From NCBI GenBank assembly GCA_905236925.1, contig CAJOQS010000253.1:1-6786 (forward strand): a stretch of DNA of 6,786 bases, written 5' to 3'. Numbering within the stretch: the stretch's first letter is position 1; each line of letters begins with the position of its first letter. Of the stretch, positions 1 to 6,157 are shown piece by piece. The DNA comes from an uncultured Lachnospiraceae bacterium (GTDB taxonomy: Bacteria; Bacillota; Clostridia; Lachnospirales; Lachnospiraceae). Both the position numbers and the translations under genes were made by a program. The notes below the pieces were generated by a model that did no database searches, was not told the DNA's origin, and was given only the letters and a program-made list of their open reading frames with translations.

Positions 1-948
1 AGTACTCTTGAAGAAGTCTGCAAGCCCGTTAAGTCCGTCAACCCTACCACACCTATGAAGGCCGTAAAGAACGAGACCGAGCGTGAAAACCTCCGCAAGG
101 TCAATGTAACCGACGGCGTTGCCATGGTTAAGTTCATACGCTGGCTGAAGGAAAACGTAAGCAGCGGCACGGAAAAGGTCACCGAGGTCTCGGCTGCAAA
201 AAAGCTCGAAGAGATCAGGTCCAAGGGCAAGGGCTATAAGGGACTCAGTTTCGAGACCATATCGGGCTACAACGCCCACGGTGCGATCATCCACTACGAG
301 CCTACCGGGGAAACCGACGTTGAAGTCAAGAACAGCGGTCTTCTTCTGGTTGATTCGGGAGCACAGTATCTCGGAGGTACCACCGACATTACAAGGACGA
401 TTGCTGTCGGTCCTCTTACACCTGAGATGAAGCATCATTATACGATGGTCCTTCGCGGTCATCTGGCTCTTATGGCTGCCGTATTCAGAGAAGGCTGCAG
501 CGGTGCCAACCTTGATATTCTCGCAAGAGCTCCCTTCTGGGACGAATACGAAGATTACAACCACGGAACCGGTCACGGAATAGGCTGCTTCCTGAATGTT
601 CACGAGGGACCCCAGAGTTTCCATTACAACACACAGCGCAGATCGACGCTGACCAAGCTTGAGGAGGGAATGGTCATCACCGACGAACCCGGTATCTACA
701 TCGAAGGTAAATACGGTGTACGTATTGAAAATGACCTGCTGTGCCTGAAAGACAAAAAGACCGAGTACGGTCAGTTCATGCACTTCGAAGCCCTTACGCT
801 CTGCCCTATCGATCTCGAGCCCGTAAACTTCGACGAGCTTACAGAAAAAGAGCGCAAGACTCTTTCGGAATACCACAAAATGGTACTCGAAAGGCTCACG
901 CCCGAATTAAGCGAAGATGATGCAAACTGGCTGAAAAGCGTCATCTGA
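1..948 (+). CDS. Xaa-Pro aminopeptidase (M24B, aminopeptidase P), C-terminal part
   Basis: The gene is open from the first base of the window, so its 5' end is missing; the ATG at 55 is internal. The 315 visible residues cover the pita-bread catalytic domain and the C-terminal extension of the long (about 600-residue, XPNPEP1-like) aminopeptidase P family, so roughly half the protein lies upstream. Visible motifs, numbered from the first residue in the window: HGAIIHYEP near 93-101, DSGAQYLGGTTDITRT with metal ligands D118 and D129, HGTGHGIG with ligand H192, NVHEGP with catalytic-type H201, DEPGIY with E229 and GVRIEND with E243. All five ligands of the two-metal centre are present. Known role of the family: cytoplasmic removal of an N-terminal residue preceding proline. 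The tail (about 260-315) matches the M24 C-terminal domain. It converges on, and overlaps by 8 bp, the minus-strand gene ending at 941; no terminator hairpin is seen in the overlap. Confidence 0.95.
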   Translation, partial: STLEEVCKPVKSVNPTTPMKAVKNETERENLRKVNVTDGVAMVKFIRWLKENVSSGTEKVTEVSAAKKLEEIRSKGKGYKGLSFETISGYNAHGAIIHYEPTGETDVEVKNSGLLLVDSGAQYLGGTTDITRTIAVGPLTPEMKHHYTMVLRGHLALMAAVFREGCSGANLDILARAPFWDEYEDYNHGTGHGIGCFLNVHEGPQSFHYNTQRRSTLTKLEEGMVITDEPGIYIEGKYGVRIENDLLCLKDKKTEYGQFMHFEALTLCPIDLEPVNFDELTEKERKTLSEYHKMVLERLTPELSEDDANWLKSVI

Positions 949-1615
949 CGTACACAAGCTTTGATGAAGGCAGCAAAGTGATTGCGGATCTGGAATCCGT
1001 ATCAAAGCTTGCAAAACCGGTTCTGAAATCAAGAGTAAAGACACTTTCACTGATGTCGGTTGCCTTTAAAAGGCCTGCCAGCGAATCGAGAGCAATATTG
1101 TTTCCGTTAAAACCGCTGAGCTCGACATTGGTGAAGGGTGCCTGGACCATCAGGGTATCCGCTTCTATATCAGTGAGCTTGATCTTCCCTATGCCGGCAT
1201 CACAATAAACCGTGTTCAAAGAGACGCCCTCAGGAATCGTAATGATGACTGTGGGCTCTTTCTCTGTAACATAGTTATAAAAAAGTCCGATCGTCCAGTT
1301 AAATATCGATGTATGTCCCGGTGCGTCAACCGAAACAGAGAGCATTCCGTTATCCGTCTCGATGGAGATTCCGTCCAGATAAACACCCGTACAGTTAACG
1401 GCAAACTCACTGCCGCTCCTTATAACGATATCTCCGTAATTTGCCCTGAGACTGATATCTGTGACCTCGTCATCCACAGACAGAATATAGTCTCCGATCA
1501 TATTCCTGTCGGCAGGGTCGCCGCCATAGGTCAGAGAAACACCTGCTATGATAAGCGCGCCGACGATAAGTAAGACAGCCGCCAGTGCAAACAGAGTTAA
1601 AACAAGCTTTTTCAT
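941..1615 (-). CDS. Membrane-anchored DUF4097-like (putative adhesin / beta-repeat) protein
   Basis: A 224-residue protein starts with Lys-Lys and one hydrophobic segment (about residues 4-27) with no lipobox cysteine, so it is a signal anchor or a signal peptide, with the rest predicted outside the membrane. The body is made of short beta-type repeats (ISLRANYGDIVI, ISIETDNGMLSVSV, PTVIITIPEGVSLNTV, KIKLTDIEADTLMV, ATDISESVFTLDF). The step 'TVIITIPEG...' followed by repeated hydrophobic/Gly-Asp strands is typical of DUF4097, whose biochemical function is not established. The start is supported by TAAGGAGGAG at 1621-1630, about 6-9 bases upstream of the ATG. It lies 21 bp downstream of the membrane-protein gene at 1637-2326 and is probably co-transcribed with it; DUF1700/DUF4097 pairs of this kind are common in Firmicutes. 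Its last 8 bases overlap the convergent peptidase gene. No catalytic residues are evident. Confidence 0.8.
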   Translation of the reverse strand: MKKLVLTLFALAAVLLIVGALIIAGVSLTYGGDPADRNMIGDYILSVDDEVTDISLRANYGDIVIRSGSEFAVNCTGVYLDGISIETDNGMLSVSVDAPGHTSIFNWTIGLFYNYVTEKEPTVIITIPEGVSLNTVYCDAGIGKIKLTDIEADTLMVQAPFTNVELSGFNGNNIALDSLAGLLKATDISESVFTLDFRTGFASFDTDSRSAITLLPSSKLVYVR

Positions 1616-1636
1616 CGGGTCTCCTCCTTAATCCGC

Positions 1637-2326
1637 TTAATTGAATAGATTAAGTTTTTTCTTGATCTTCATGGCAAGTCTGCCGGTCCCGGGTATCAGA
1701 TACTGCACTATCAGCAGCGCAAGAATGACAATGAGCATCGATACGGCAAGGAGTATAAAGAAAAAGCCGATAAAGATCAGACCCGACGGCACCTGGGCGG
1801 GAATCATTCCGATCCCTCCGGTCAATACAAGAACAGATGCCGTAAGTGAAGCGGCAAGCGCTACAAATAAAACGAGCAGAACAGCGAAGAATACGGCAAT
1901 AAAAGCTCCGGACAAAAGGAAAGAGAGAATAAGGAGCGGTGTACCCCAGACATATCTTACCCATGATGCCCTGCCTCCGGAGGCAGTACCTTCACTAACG
2001 GAGTCTTCACCGTCAGAGCCACCATTGTCAAAGAATTCGTCGACCTCGCGCTCATACTGCTTCTTCTCTTCTCTGACGCGCCTTTCCTCGGCAAAATCGA
2101 CGACTTCCGTCCCTTCTTCCCGCACGGGCACAGCGACAATTTCAGTGCTCTCAGCGTTAATTTCAGCGTTGGGCTCAGCGTCCGTTTCAGTGCCGGTTAC
2201 AGAGATGGTCTCAGTGTTGACAGCAGCACCGATCTCAACGATCTCTTCTTCCGGAACAGGTATCTCCAGCGGCTCAACCGCGCGTTCTTCAGCGACGGAT
2301 TGCGTTTTCCAGTATTTAAACTCCAT
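1637..2326 (-). CDS. Membrane protein with acidic repetitive N-terminus, DUF1700-like C-terminal half
   Basis: I choose the ATG at 2326 (229 residues): GGAG lies 6 bases upstream of it (2333-2336), while the alternative in-frame TTG at 2338 overlaps that site and has no good one of its own. Residues 1-120 are hydrophilic and strongly acidic, with imperfect four-residue repeats (about 37-64, NTET, GTET, DAEP, NAEI, NAES) and a charged, possibly coiled segment at 78-98. Residues 124-210 are very hydrophobic and form three or four membrane helices (about 128-150, 150-172, 181-210), followed by a basic tail (K220, K222-K224). The membrane part resembles the C-terminal half of DUF1700 proteins, but the usual N-terminal HAAS-type helical domain is absent. 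The likely topology is an acidic domain on one side of the membrane. It is first in a two-gene operon with the DUF4097-like gene 21 bp downstream. The DUF1700 assignment is inference; the polytopic membrane character is directly visible. Confidence 0.75.
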   Translation of the reverse strand: MEFKYWKTQSVAEERAVEPLEIPVPEEEIVEIGAAVNTETISVTGTETDAEPNAEINAESTEIVAVPVREEGTEVVDFAEERRVREEKKQYEREVDEFFDNGGSDGEDSVSEGTASGGRASWVRYVWGTPLLILSFLLSGAFIAVFFAVLLVLFVALAASLTASVLVLTGGIGMIPAQVPSGLIFIGFFFILLAVSMLIVILALLIVQYLIPGTGRLAMKIKKKLNLFN

Positions 2327-2371
2327 ATTATACTCCAATAGCTCGATTAATATTTCGCCTTACATAGCATT

Positions 2372-2400
2372 ATTGTAAATAATTGTGTATAATAAAGCAA
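2372..2400 (-). promoter_or_regulatory. Candidate SigA-type promoter of the 2326-941 operon
   Basis: On the minus strand TTGCTT (2395-2400) is separated by exactly 17 bases from TACAAT (2372-2377). This predicts a start near 2365 and a leader of about 39 bases before the ATG at 2326. It physically overlaps the -10 element proposed for the divergent cyclophilin gene, so the two promoters may compete. Confidence 0.45.
2388..2393 (+). promoter_or_regulatory. -10 element of the cyclophilin gene
   Basis: A perfect TATAAT, directly preceded by TGTG, lies 47 bases before the GTG start, predicting a transcript start near 2400. No good -35 is seen at 16-18 bp (TAGCAT at 2365-2370 is the best placed, and weak), so the promoter may rely on the TG-rich upstream bases or an activator. 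Confidence 0.45.
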
Positions 2401-2440
2401 GACCGTCTAAGGTCCAACTAAAAAAACGGAGGAAAAAACA

Positions 2441-2965
2441 GTGAAGAATCCTGTTGTAACTATCGAAATGAATGACGGCGGCATCATCAGGGCCGAGCTC
2501 TATCCCGAGATTGCCCCGAATACTGTAAGAAACTTTATTTCTCTTATAGAGAGCGGCTTCTATAACGGCCTTATCTTCCACCGCGTTATAGAGAATTTCA
2601 TGATCCAGGGCGGCTGCCCCGACGGAACCGGAATGGGAGGCCCCGGATACTCAATCCGCGGCGAATTCTCGCACAACGGCTTCGAGAATAATCTCAAGCA
2701 CACCGCGGGCGTACTTTCAATGGCCCGCTCGATGAATCACGATTCCGCAGGTTCGCAGTTCTTTATCATGCATAAGGATTCTCCCCATCTTGACGGAGAA
2801 TACGCCGCATTCGGCAAGGTCACGGAAGGAATGGATGTGGTAGACCGTATAGCAACCACCGCAACCGACTACAGTGACAGGCCCTACGAGACCCAGACGA
2901 TGAAATCGGTAACGGTGGATACATTCGGTGAAATATACGATGCCCCCGAAAAGAAGGCAAGATAA
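2441..2965 (+). CDS. ppiB: Peptidyl-prolyl cis-trans isomerase, cyclophilin type
   Basis: A single-domain cyclophilin of 174 residues, the usual size for bacterial cytoplasmic PpiB. It has no signal peptide or membrane segment, so it is predicted to act in the cytoplasm, isomerising Xaa-Pro bonds during folding. Visible active-site residues: FHRV with catalytic R48, ENFMIQGG with F53 and Q56, LSMARS at 92-97, GSQFFIM with Q106 and F108, and LDGEYAAFGKV at 117-127. The position matching Trp121 of human cyclophilin A is His116, a substitution that in the family usually means weak cyclosporin binding. The start is GTG at 2441, chosen because GGAGG (2428-2432) sits 8 bases upstream and the protein aligns from here. 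The gene is transcribed divergently from the membrane-protein operon and ends one base before the convergent pepD stop; no terminator is seen between them. The last 10 or so residues form a charged tail. Confidence 0.95.
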   Translation: MKNPVVTIEMNDGGIIRAELYPEIAPNTVRNFISLIESGFYNGLIFHRVIENFMIQGGCPDGTGMGGPGYSIRGEFSHNGFENNLKHTAGVLSMARSMNHDSAGSQFFIMHKDSPHLDGEYAAFGKVTEGMDVVDRIATTATDYSDRPYETQTMKSVTVDTFGEIYDAPEKKAR

Positions 2966-2966
2966 C

Positions 2967-4436
2967 TTATAATTCTTTCAGGAAACCTGTGATCAGATCA
3001 TAGAGACGTCCTACCGACGGAATATTCATCTTCTCCGCAGCGGAATGGATGTCTCGAAGATCGGGTCCGATCGAAACACAATCAAGTCCGGGAAGCTTCT
3101 CTATAAGCAGTCCGCACTCAAGACCGCCGTGTGTAGCGGTAATAACGGCTTCATTTCCTGTCTGCTCTTTATACACTTCAGCAAGCTTTGCTCTGAATGC
3201 AGAATCCCTGTTATATGCCCATCCGGGGTACATTCCTCTGGTTGAGACGGTTCCGCCCGCAGCGCATACAACCGCCTTTACACGGTCAAGCACATACATT
3301 TTCTGTGATGTAATACTCGATCTGATGGAATGCGAGAATTGTACTCCATTAGAATCGGATGTGATCACTCCGAGATTAAGCGAGGTCTGCGGAAGGCCCT
3401 TTATATCCTGACTCATTTCAATCACACCCTGGGGAAGCGAGAACAATGCTCTTAAAATGTTCAGTGAATCCGAATGTGAAAATGCACCGGAACAGCTGCA
3501 GTCTTCCGAAGCGCCGGCAACAGCAGATGTAAGCGAAACACCGGGATCAGCGGTCGAATATTCCGCTTCAAACGCATCGGCATATTCCGACATCAGCTTT
3601 TCAAAGGTACCTGAGTCTTTTCTGTTTATGGCTACTGCCGCGCCGCATGCGGGACAGATGACATTGTCGAATCGTCCGCCAGATATCGAGCAGAGCTTTA
3701 AGCTTTCAATCTCCGAAACTGCCGCATAAAGGGCGCGTGCGATCAGCTTTACGGCATTTCCCCTGCCCTTTTCTATCTCACAGCCGGAGTGGCCGCCAAG
3801 AAGACCGTCGATACTTACACGATATAAGATATCTTCGCTGCACAAAGCTTCGGTTTTTGCGGGAATAAAAGAGTCAGCCCTCACACCGCCTGCGCACGAA
3901 ACGGTAAATACTCCTTCTTCCTCGGAGTCGATGTTAAGCATACGGCGTGCCTTTACATCGGACAGATCTATTCCGAAGGCTCCGTCCATTCCGACCTCTT
4001 CATCGACGGTAATAATAACCTCAAGAGGAGGGTGCTTGAGTGAATCATCGGAAAGGATCGCAAAAGCGATCGCGACCGCTATGCCGTCATCGCCGCCGAG
4101 CGAAGTACCCTCCGCCCTGAGCCAGTCGCCTTCAACAACAAGGTCGAGTCCGTCCTTTGTCATGTCCTTATCGGGAGCCTTGGCAGGATCGGAAACACAG
4201 ACCATATCCATATGTCCCTGCAGAATCACGGGAGCGGCCTTTTCAAGTCCGTGAGTTCCATCCTTCCATACAATAACATTGTTAAGCTCATCCTGACGGT
4301 ATTTAAGTCCGAGCTCCTTTGCAAAACCGACAAGCATATCGCTGATCTGCTTTGTATTGCCCGATCCGTGAGGCACAGAGCATAGTTTTTCAAAATAGTA
4401 AAACACTTTATTGGGTTCAAGTTTTTCAAGAATCAT
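2967..4436 (-). CDS. pepD: Aminoacyl-histidine dipeptidase (M20 family, Xaa-His dipeptidase)
   Basis: The start is placed at ATG 4436 (489 residues), not at the upstream in-frame ATG 4478: TCGGAGGA (4444-4450) lies 7 bases before 4436, and the longer reading would translate a terminator-like hairpin. Length and motifs match PepD throughout: VPHGSGN at 21-27, LQGHMDMV with ligand H75 and catalytic-type D77, LGGDDGIA with bridging D116, VDEEVGMDGAFG with general-base E146 and ligand E147, NIDSEEEG with ligand D170, GGHSGCEI with H216 in the lid/dimerisation region, and IGPDLRDIHSAAEKM with ligand H464. The full two-zinc set is intact. Known role: cytoplasmic hydrolysis of dipeptides, classically Xaa-His such as carnosine, with some breadth of specificity. 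It has its own candidate promoter inside the end of the upstream gene, and a hairpin in its leader that may control expression. It converges on the cyclophilin gene. Confidence 0.95.
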   Translation of the reverse strand: MILEKLEPNKVFYYFEKLCSVPHGSGNTKQISDMLVGFAKELGLKYRQDELNNVIVWKDGTHGLEKAAPVILQGHMDMVCVSDPAKAPDKDMTKDGLDLVVEGDWLRAEGTSLGGDDGIAVAIAFAILSDDSLKHPPLEVIITVDEEVGMDGAFGIDLSDVKARRMLNIDSEEEGVFTVSCAGGVRADSFIPAKTEALCSEDILYRVSIDGLLGGHSGCEIEKGRGNAVKLIARALYAAVSEIESLKLCSISGGRFDNVICPACGAAVAINRKDSGTFEKLMSEYADAFEAEYSTADPGVSLTSAVAGASEDCSCSGAFSHSDSLNILRALFSLPQGVIEMSQDIKGLPQTSLNLGVITSDSNGVQFSHSIRSSITSQKMYVLDRVKAVVCAAGGTVSTRGMYPGWAYNRDSAFRAKLAEVYKEQTGNEAVITATHGGLECGLLIEKLPGLDCVSIGPDLRDIHSAAEKMNIPSVGRLYDLITGFLKEL

Positions 4437-4443
4437 TATATAT

Positions 4444-4449
4444 TCCTCC
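4444..4449 (-). promoter_or_regulatory. Ribosome binding site that fixes the pepD start
   Basis: GGAGGA on the minus strand, 7 bases before the ATG at 4436. It begins one base after the T-run of the preceding hairpin, and CGGAG at its 5' side duplicates a segment of the hairpin's 5' arm, so the hairpin's 3' arm could pair with it instead. Confidence 0.8.
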
Positions 4450-4450
4450 G

Positions 4451-4476
4451 AAAAAAAGCCGGAGCATTGCTCCGGC
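4451..4476 (-). terminator. Intrinsic terminator after the FliD-like gene, lying in the pepD leader
   Basis: On the minus strand a perfect 8-bp GC-rich stem (GCCGGAGC / GCTCCGGC, 4469-4476 and 4458-4465) with a 3-base loop is followed by seven T (4457-4451), the classic factor-independent form. It lies 27 bases after the stop of the upstream gene (4504). It is also downstream of the proposed pepD promoter, so it could double as an attenuator. Confidence 0.85.
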
Positions 4477-4491
4477 AATAACTTCTGTTAA

Positions 4492-4520
4492 ATTGTACAA
4501 CTATCAGGTAAAAGTATCAA
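4492..4520 (-). promoter_or_regulatory. Candidate pepD promoter
   Basis: On the minus strand TTGATA (4515-4520), a 17-base spacer and TACAAT (4492-4497) fit a SigA-type promoter overlapping the last codons of the FliD-like gene. The predicted start is near 4485, giving a leader of about 48 bases that includes the terminator hairpin and the ribosome binding site. Confidence 0.5.
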
Positions 4521-5232
4521 TAACATTTCTGCTTTCGGCAGATGAATAGCCGGCAGACTTGTTATAGGTCGAAGAAGACGAAACTCCGTTGATCGCGTTG
4601 AGCGAAACGGATGCGATCTGACCTGCGCGTGTTGCAAGACGCCCCATAATGGAATCCTTGCCTGTCATTGCGCTTCTGATGGATGCCATATCGACAGACG
4701 CAAACTTCTCCTCGTTAAAGGAAAGCTTATTGTTGTCGCCGATCGTGATACCAAGATCCGAAAGGCTGACCGAATTGGCGGAGGTCCCCTGAGTCATCCA
4801 GAGAGCCTGCCTGAGCACCGAGGTATTGTCAACTTCACTGGCAGAATCTATGACCTTGTTGTAATTCTCGACAAGTTCACGAACACCTTCCTTGATCTTG
4901 TCGCGGTTCTCCTCGTCAGCGGAAAAGCTCATGACCTTGCTGACAGATGAGGCAAGCGCGGAGGCATCCGAATTGGCGGTATTAAGATTGATAAGCTCCT
5001 TCTTGTTGGCCGCGGCAGTCGATTCATCCGAGGGATTCTTGCTGTAATATGCGTTAAGAAGCTTCCTGTATGCGCCGCTGTTGATCAGAGACATATCTCC
5101 GAGAGCGGATGAACCGGAAAGCAGCGCGCTGAAAGCAGACTCGGACGATGAAGACTTCGAAGACGAGTTAAGTCCCGAAAGCGAATTAAAATAATTATTC
5201 TCACCGGAAGTGATATTGAATACGGAAGACAT
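4504..5232 (-). CDS. FliD C-terminal-like protein lacking the FliD N-terminal domain
   Basis: A 242-residue protein with no signal peptide or membrane segment. Residues 17-43 are Ser-rich and low in complexity; 44-66 carry GDMSLINSGAYRKLLNAYYS, a helical motif I associate, with low certainty, with clostridial flagellar-locus proteins. Residues 112-190 resemble the core of the FliD (flagellar filament cap, HAP2) C-terminal region: VRELVENYNKVID (family pattern 'FV..YN'), then SLSDLGITIGDNNKLSFNEEKF (pattern 'sLaelGI...G.L.lDe.kl') split at about 158-177, then a tail of helices rich in Ala/Ser. Normal FliD is over 450 residues with an N-terminal D0 coiled-coil; this one lacks that part, so it is not an ordinary cap protein. 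The start is supported by GAGGAGG (5239-5245) before the ATG. It follows the 5263-5976 gene by 30 bp, so the two are probably co-transcribed and end at the terminator 4451-4476. Inference: an exported flagellar accessory or cap-related protein. Confidence 0.7.
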   Translation of the reverse strand: MSSVFNITSGENNYFNSLSGLNSSSKSSSSESAFSALLSGSSALGDMSLINSGAYRKLLNAYYSKNPSDESTAAANKKELINLNTANSDASALASSVSKVMSFSADEENRDKIKEGVRELVENYNKVIDSASEVDNTSVLRQALWMTQGTSANSVSLSDLGITIGDNNKLSFNEEKFASVDMASIRSAMTGKDSIMGRLATRAGQIASVSLNAINGVSSSSTYNKSAGYSSAESRNVIDTFT

Positions 5233-5262
5233 AATAAACCTCCTCTTCTACAGCTGCTATGA

Positions 5263-5976
5263 TCACTGAGTTATCAGAGCGTTGATCTGATACGACATTT
5301 GGAAATTGTATGCCGCAATAGCAGCGGACATAACAGGATCCTGAATCCGCTCCTGAGCAGTTTCAACCGGTTCAGCGGACGTCCCTTCGGGAGATGTTCT
5401 GAGAGACATCTCGGTATTGTACTGCGCCCTGGTAATAGAACCGTCGTCCAAAAGCTGCTGGAGCTGGTAATCAGTATATCGGCCCAAATTGCCGGAAACT
5501 GAAGAGGCAGATGTAACTTCTGTTTCTTCGGCAGCTTCCGTCGATTCCGTTGAAGAAGCAAGTTCGGGAGTACCGGCTGAAGCAGCGCTCGCAAAAACGT
5601 CCGAAACGGCGGAAATAGCCGATGTGGGATTCTGCGTCCCGAAATTGTTCGCCTCATCGGAAGCGCTGCGTTCCTTCGAAACAGATACAAAGTTGTTCTT
5701 GAACAGACCATCGTCAGCAGCATTGACACTCTTCTGCATGTTTTCTGCAGCAAGCTTCATGGACTGCACTGCAGCCTTGCCCATACTGGAAAGACTGATG
5801 GTATACGCCGGAGTGTTCTCGGCAACATAAGCCTTCTGTGCCTGCCTTGTAACACTGTCTGTCGACTGATTGGTTCCGGAAAGAGGTTTAACCTTCTCAA
5901 CAGAGGCAGTATTGGTTACAGGATATGAAGTTGTATCCGACTTGAATATGCCGACATCCGAAATGTAGATATTCAT
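5263..5976 (-). CDS. Uncharacterised Ser/Thr/Ala-rich protein, partner of the FliD-like gene
   Basis: I do not recognise this 237-residue protein. The start is ATG 5976: AAAGGAGG lies 7 bases upstream, whereas the earlier in-frame ATG at 6006 would translate through that site. No signal peptide or membrane helix is visible. Residues 1-60 are polar; 59-66 read TISLSSMG; 64-85 are probably helical; 113-162 form a low-complexity Ala/Ser/Thr/Glu linker; 167-190 (YTDYQLQQLLDDGSITRAQY...) resemble a SHOCT-like short helical hairpin ('L..L...G.IT..ey'); the C-terminus, 214-235, is a predicted amphipathic helix (AAIAAYNFQMSYQIN). Lack of Cys, abundance of Ser/Thr/Ala and a C-terminal helix recall proteins exported by the flagellar type III system. 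It is the first gene of a pair with the FliD-like gene 30 bp downstream and may be its partner or co-exported substrate; that is inference from position and composition only. Confidence 0.75.
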   Translation of the reverse strand: MNIYISDVGIFKSDTTSYPVTNTASVEKVKPLSGTNQSTDSVTRQAQKAYVAENTPAYTISLSSMGKAAVQSMKLAAENMQKSVNAADDGLFKNNFVSVSKERSASDEANNFGTQNPTSAISAVSDVFASAASAGTPELASSTESTEAAEETEVTSASSVSGNLGRYTDYQLQQLLDDGSITRAQYNTEMSLRTSPEGTSAEPVETAQERIQDPVMSAAIAAYNFQMSYQINALITQ

Positions 5977-6054
5977 ACAGCTGCCTCCTTTCCGAAAAAT
6001 GTGCATAAAAAACCACTTTTATTCCATTACATCATATGTATTAAAGCATCAAAT

Positions 6055-6072
6055 TATGTCATTTATATGTCA
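6055..6072. repeat. Direct repeat TATGTCA, 11-bp period, in a promoter
   Basis: Two identical copies of TATGTCA (6055-6061 and 6066-6072) are spaced one helical turn apart and overlap the -10 element proposed for the 5976-4504 operon. This is a possible site for a regulator binding one DNA face; AT-rich chance repetition is the alternative. Confidence 0.4.
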
Positions 6073-6090
6073 AAATGCAGTTTTTAGCAA
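6062..6090 (-). promoter_or_regulatory. Candidate promoter of the 5976-4504 pair
   Basis: On the minus strand TTGCTA (6085-6090), 17 bases, TATAAA (6062-6067), predicting a start near 6055 and a leader of about 79 bases. A perfect TTGACA (6068-6073) also occurs but has no good -10 at the right distance. I looked for a SigD/sigma-28 flagellar promoter (TAAA...CCGATAT) and found no convincing one, which is unusual if the genes are late flagellar genes. Confidence 0.45.
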
Positions 6091-6096
6091 AAAAAC

Positions 6097-6125
6097 TTGT
6101 TTTTTCACGATAACGGATATATAAT
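6097..6125 (+). promoter_or_regulatory. Promoter of the 68-residue protein gene
   Basis: TTGTTT (6097-6102), a 17-base spacer and a perfect TATAAT (6120-6125) predict a start near 6132 and a short leader carrying AAAGGAGGA (6143-6151). It is arranged back to back with the promoter of the minus-strand flagellar-like pair; the -35 elements are 6 bp apart. Confidence 0.65.
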
Positions 6126-6157
6126 ATCTCTGCAATTATTTGAAAGGAGGAATGGCC

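Noticed and set aside
2150..2221. CRISPR-like repeats
   Set aside because: Units are only 12 bp, contiguous, degenerate and in frame within a coding region; there are no spacers.
1641..2378. 245-codon plus-strand open frame opposite the membrane protein
   Set aside because: Ser/Thr/Pro-rich translation typical of an antisense shadow, no ribosome site, and the minus-strand frame has membrane helices, a ribosome site and a promoter.
2960..3000. Terminator between the convergent cyclophilin and pepD genes
   Set aside because: Only a 4-bp CAGG/CCTG hairpin without a T-run is present; too weak to call.
4437..4478. N-terminal extension of pepD by 14 residues
   Set aside because: It would be read through the terminator stem and the ribosome binding site; family alignment and the GGAGGA spacing support ATG 4436.
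5489..5830. 113-codon plus-strand frame inside the Ser/Thr/Ala-rich gene
   Set aside because: Antisense of low-complexity Ala/Ser/Glu codons; no start signals and no recognisable motif.
5977..6006. N-terminal extension of the 5263-5976 gene by 10 residues
   Set aside because: It reads through AAAGGAGG, which is correctly spaced for ATG 5976.
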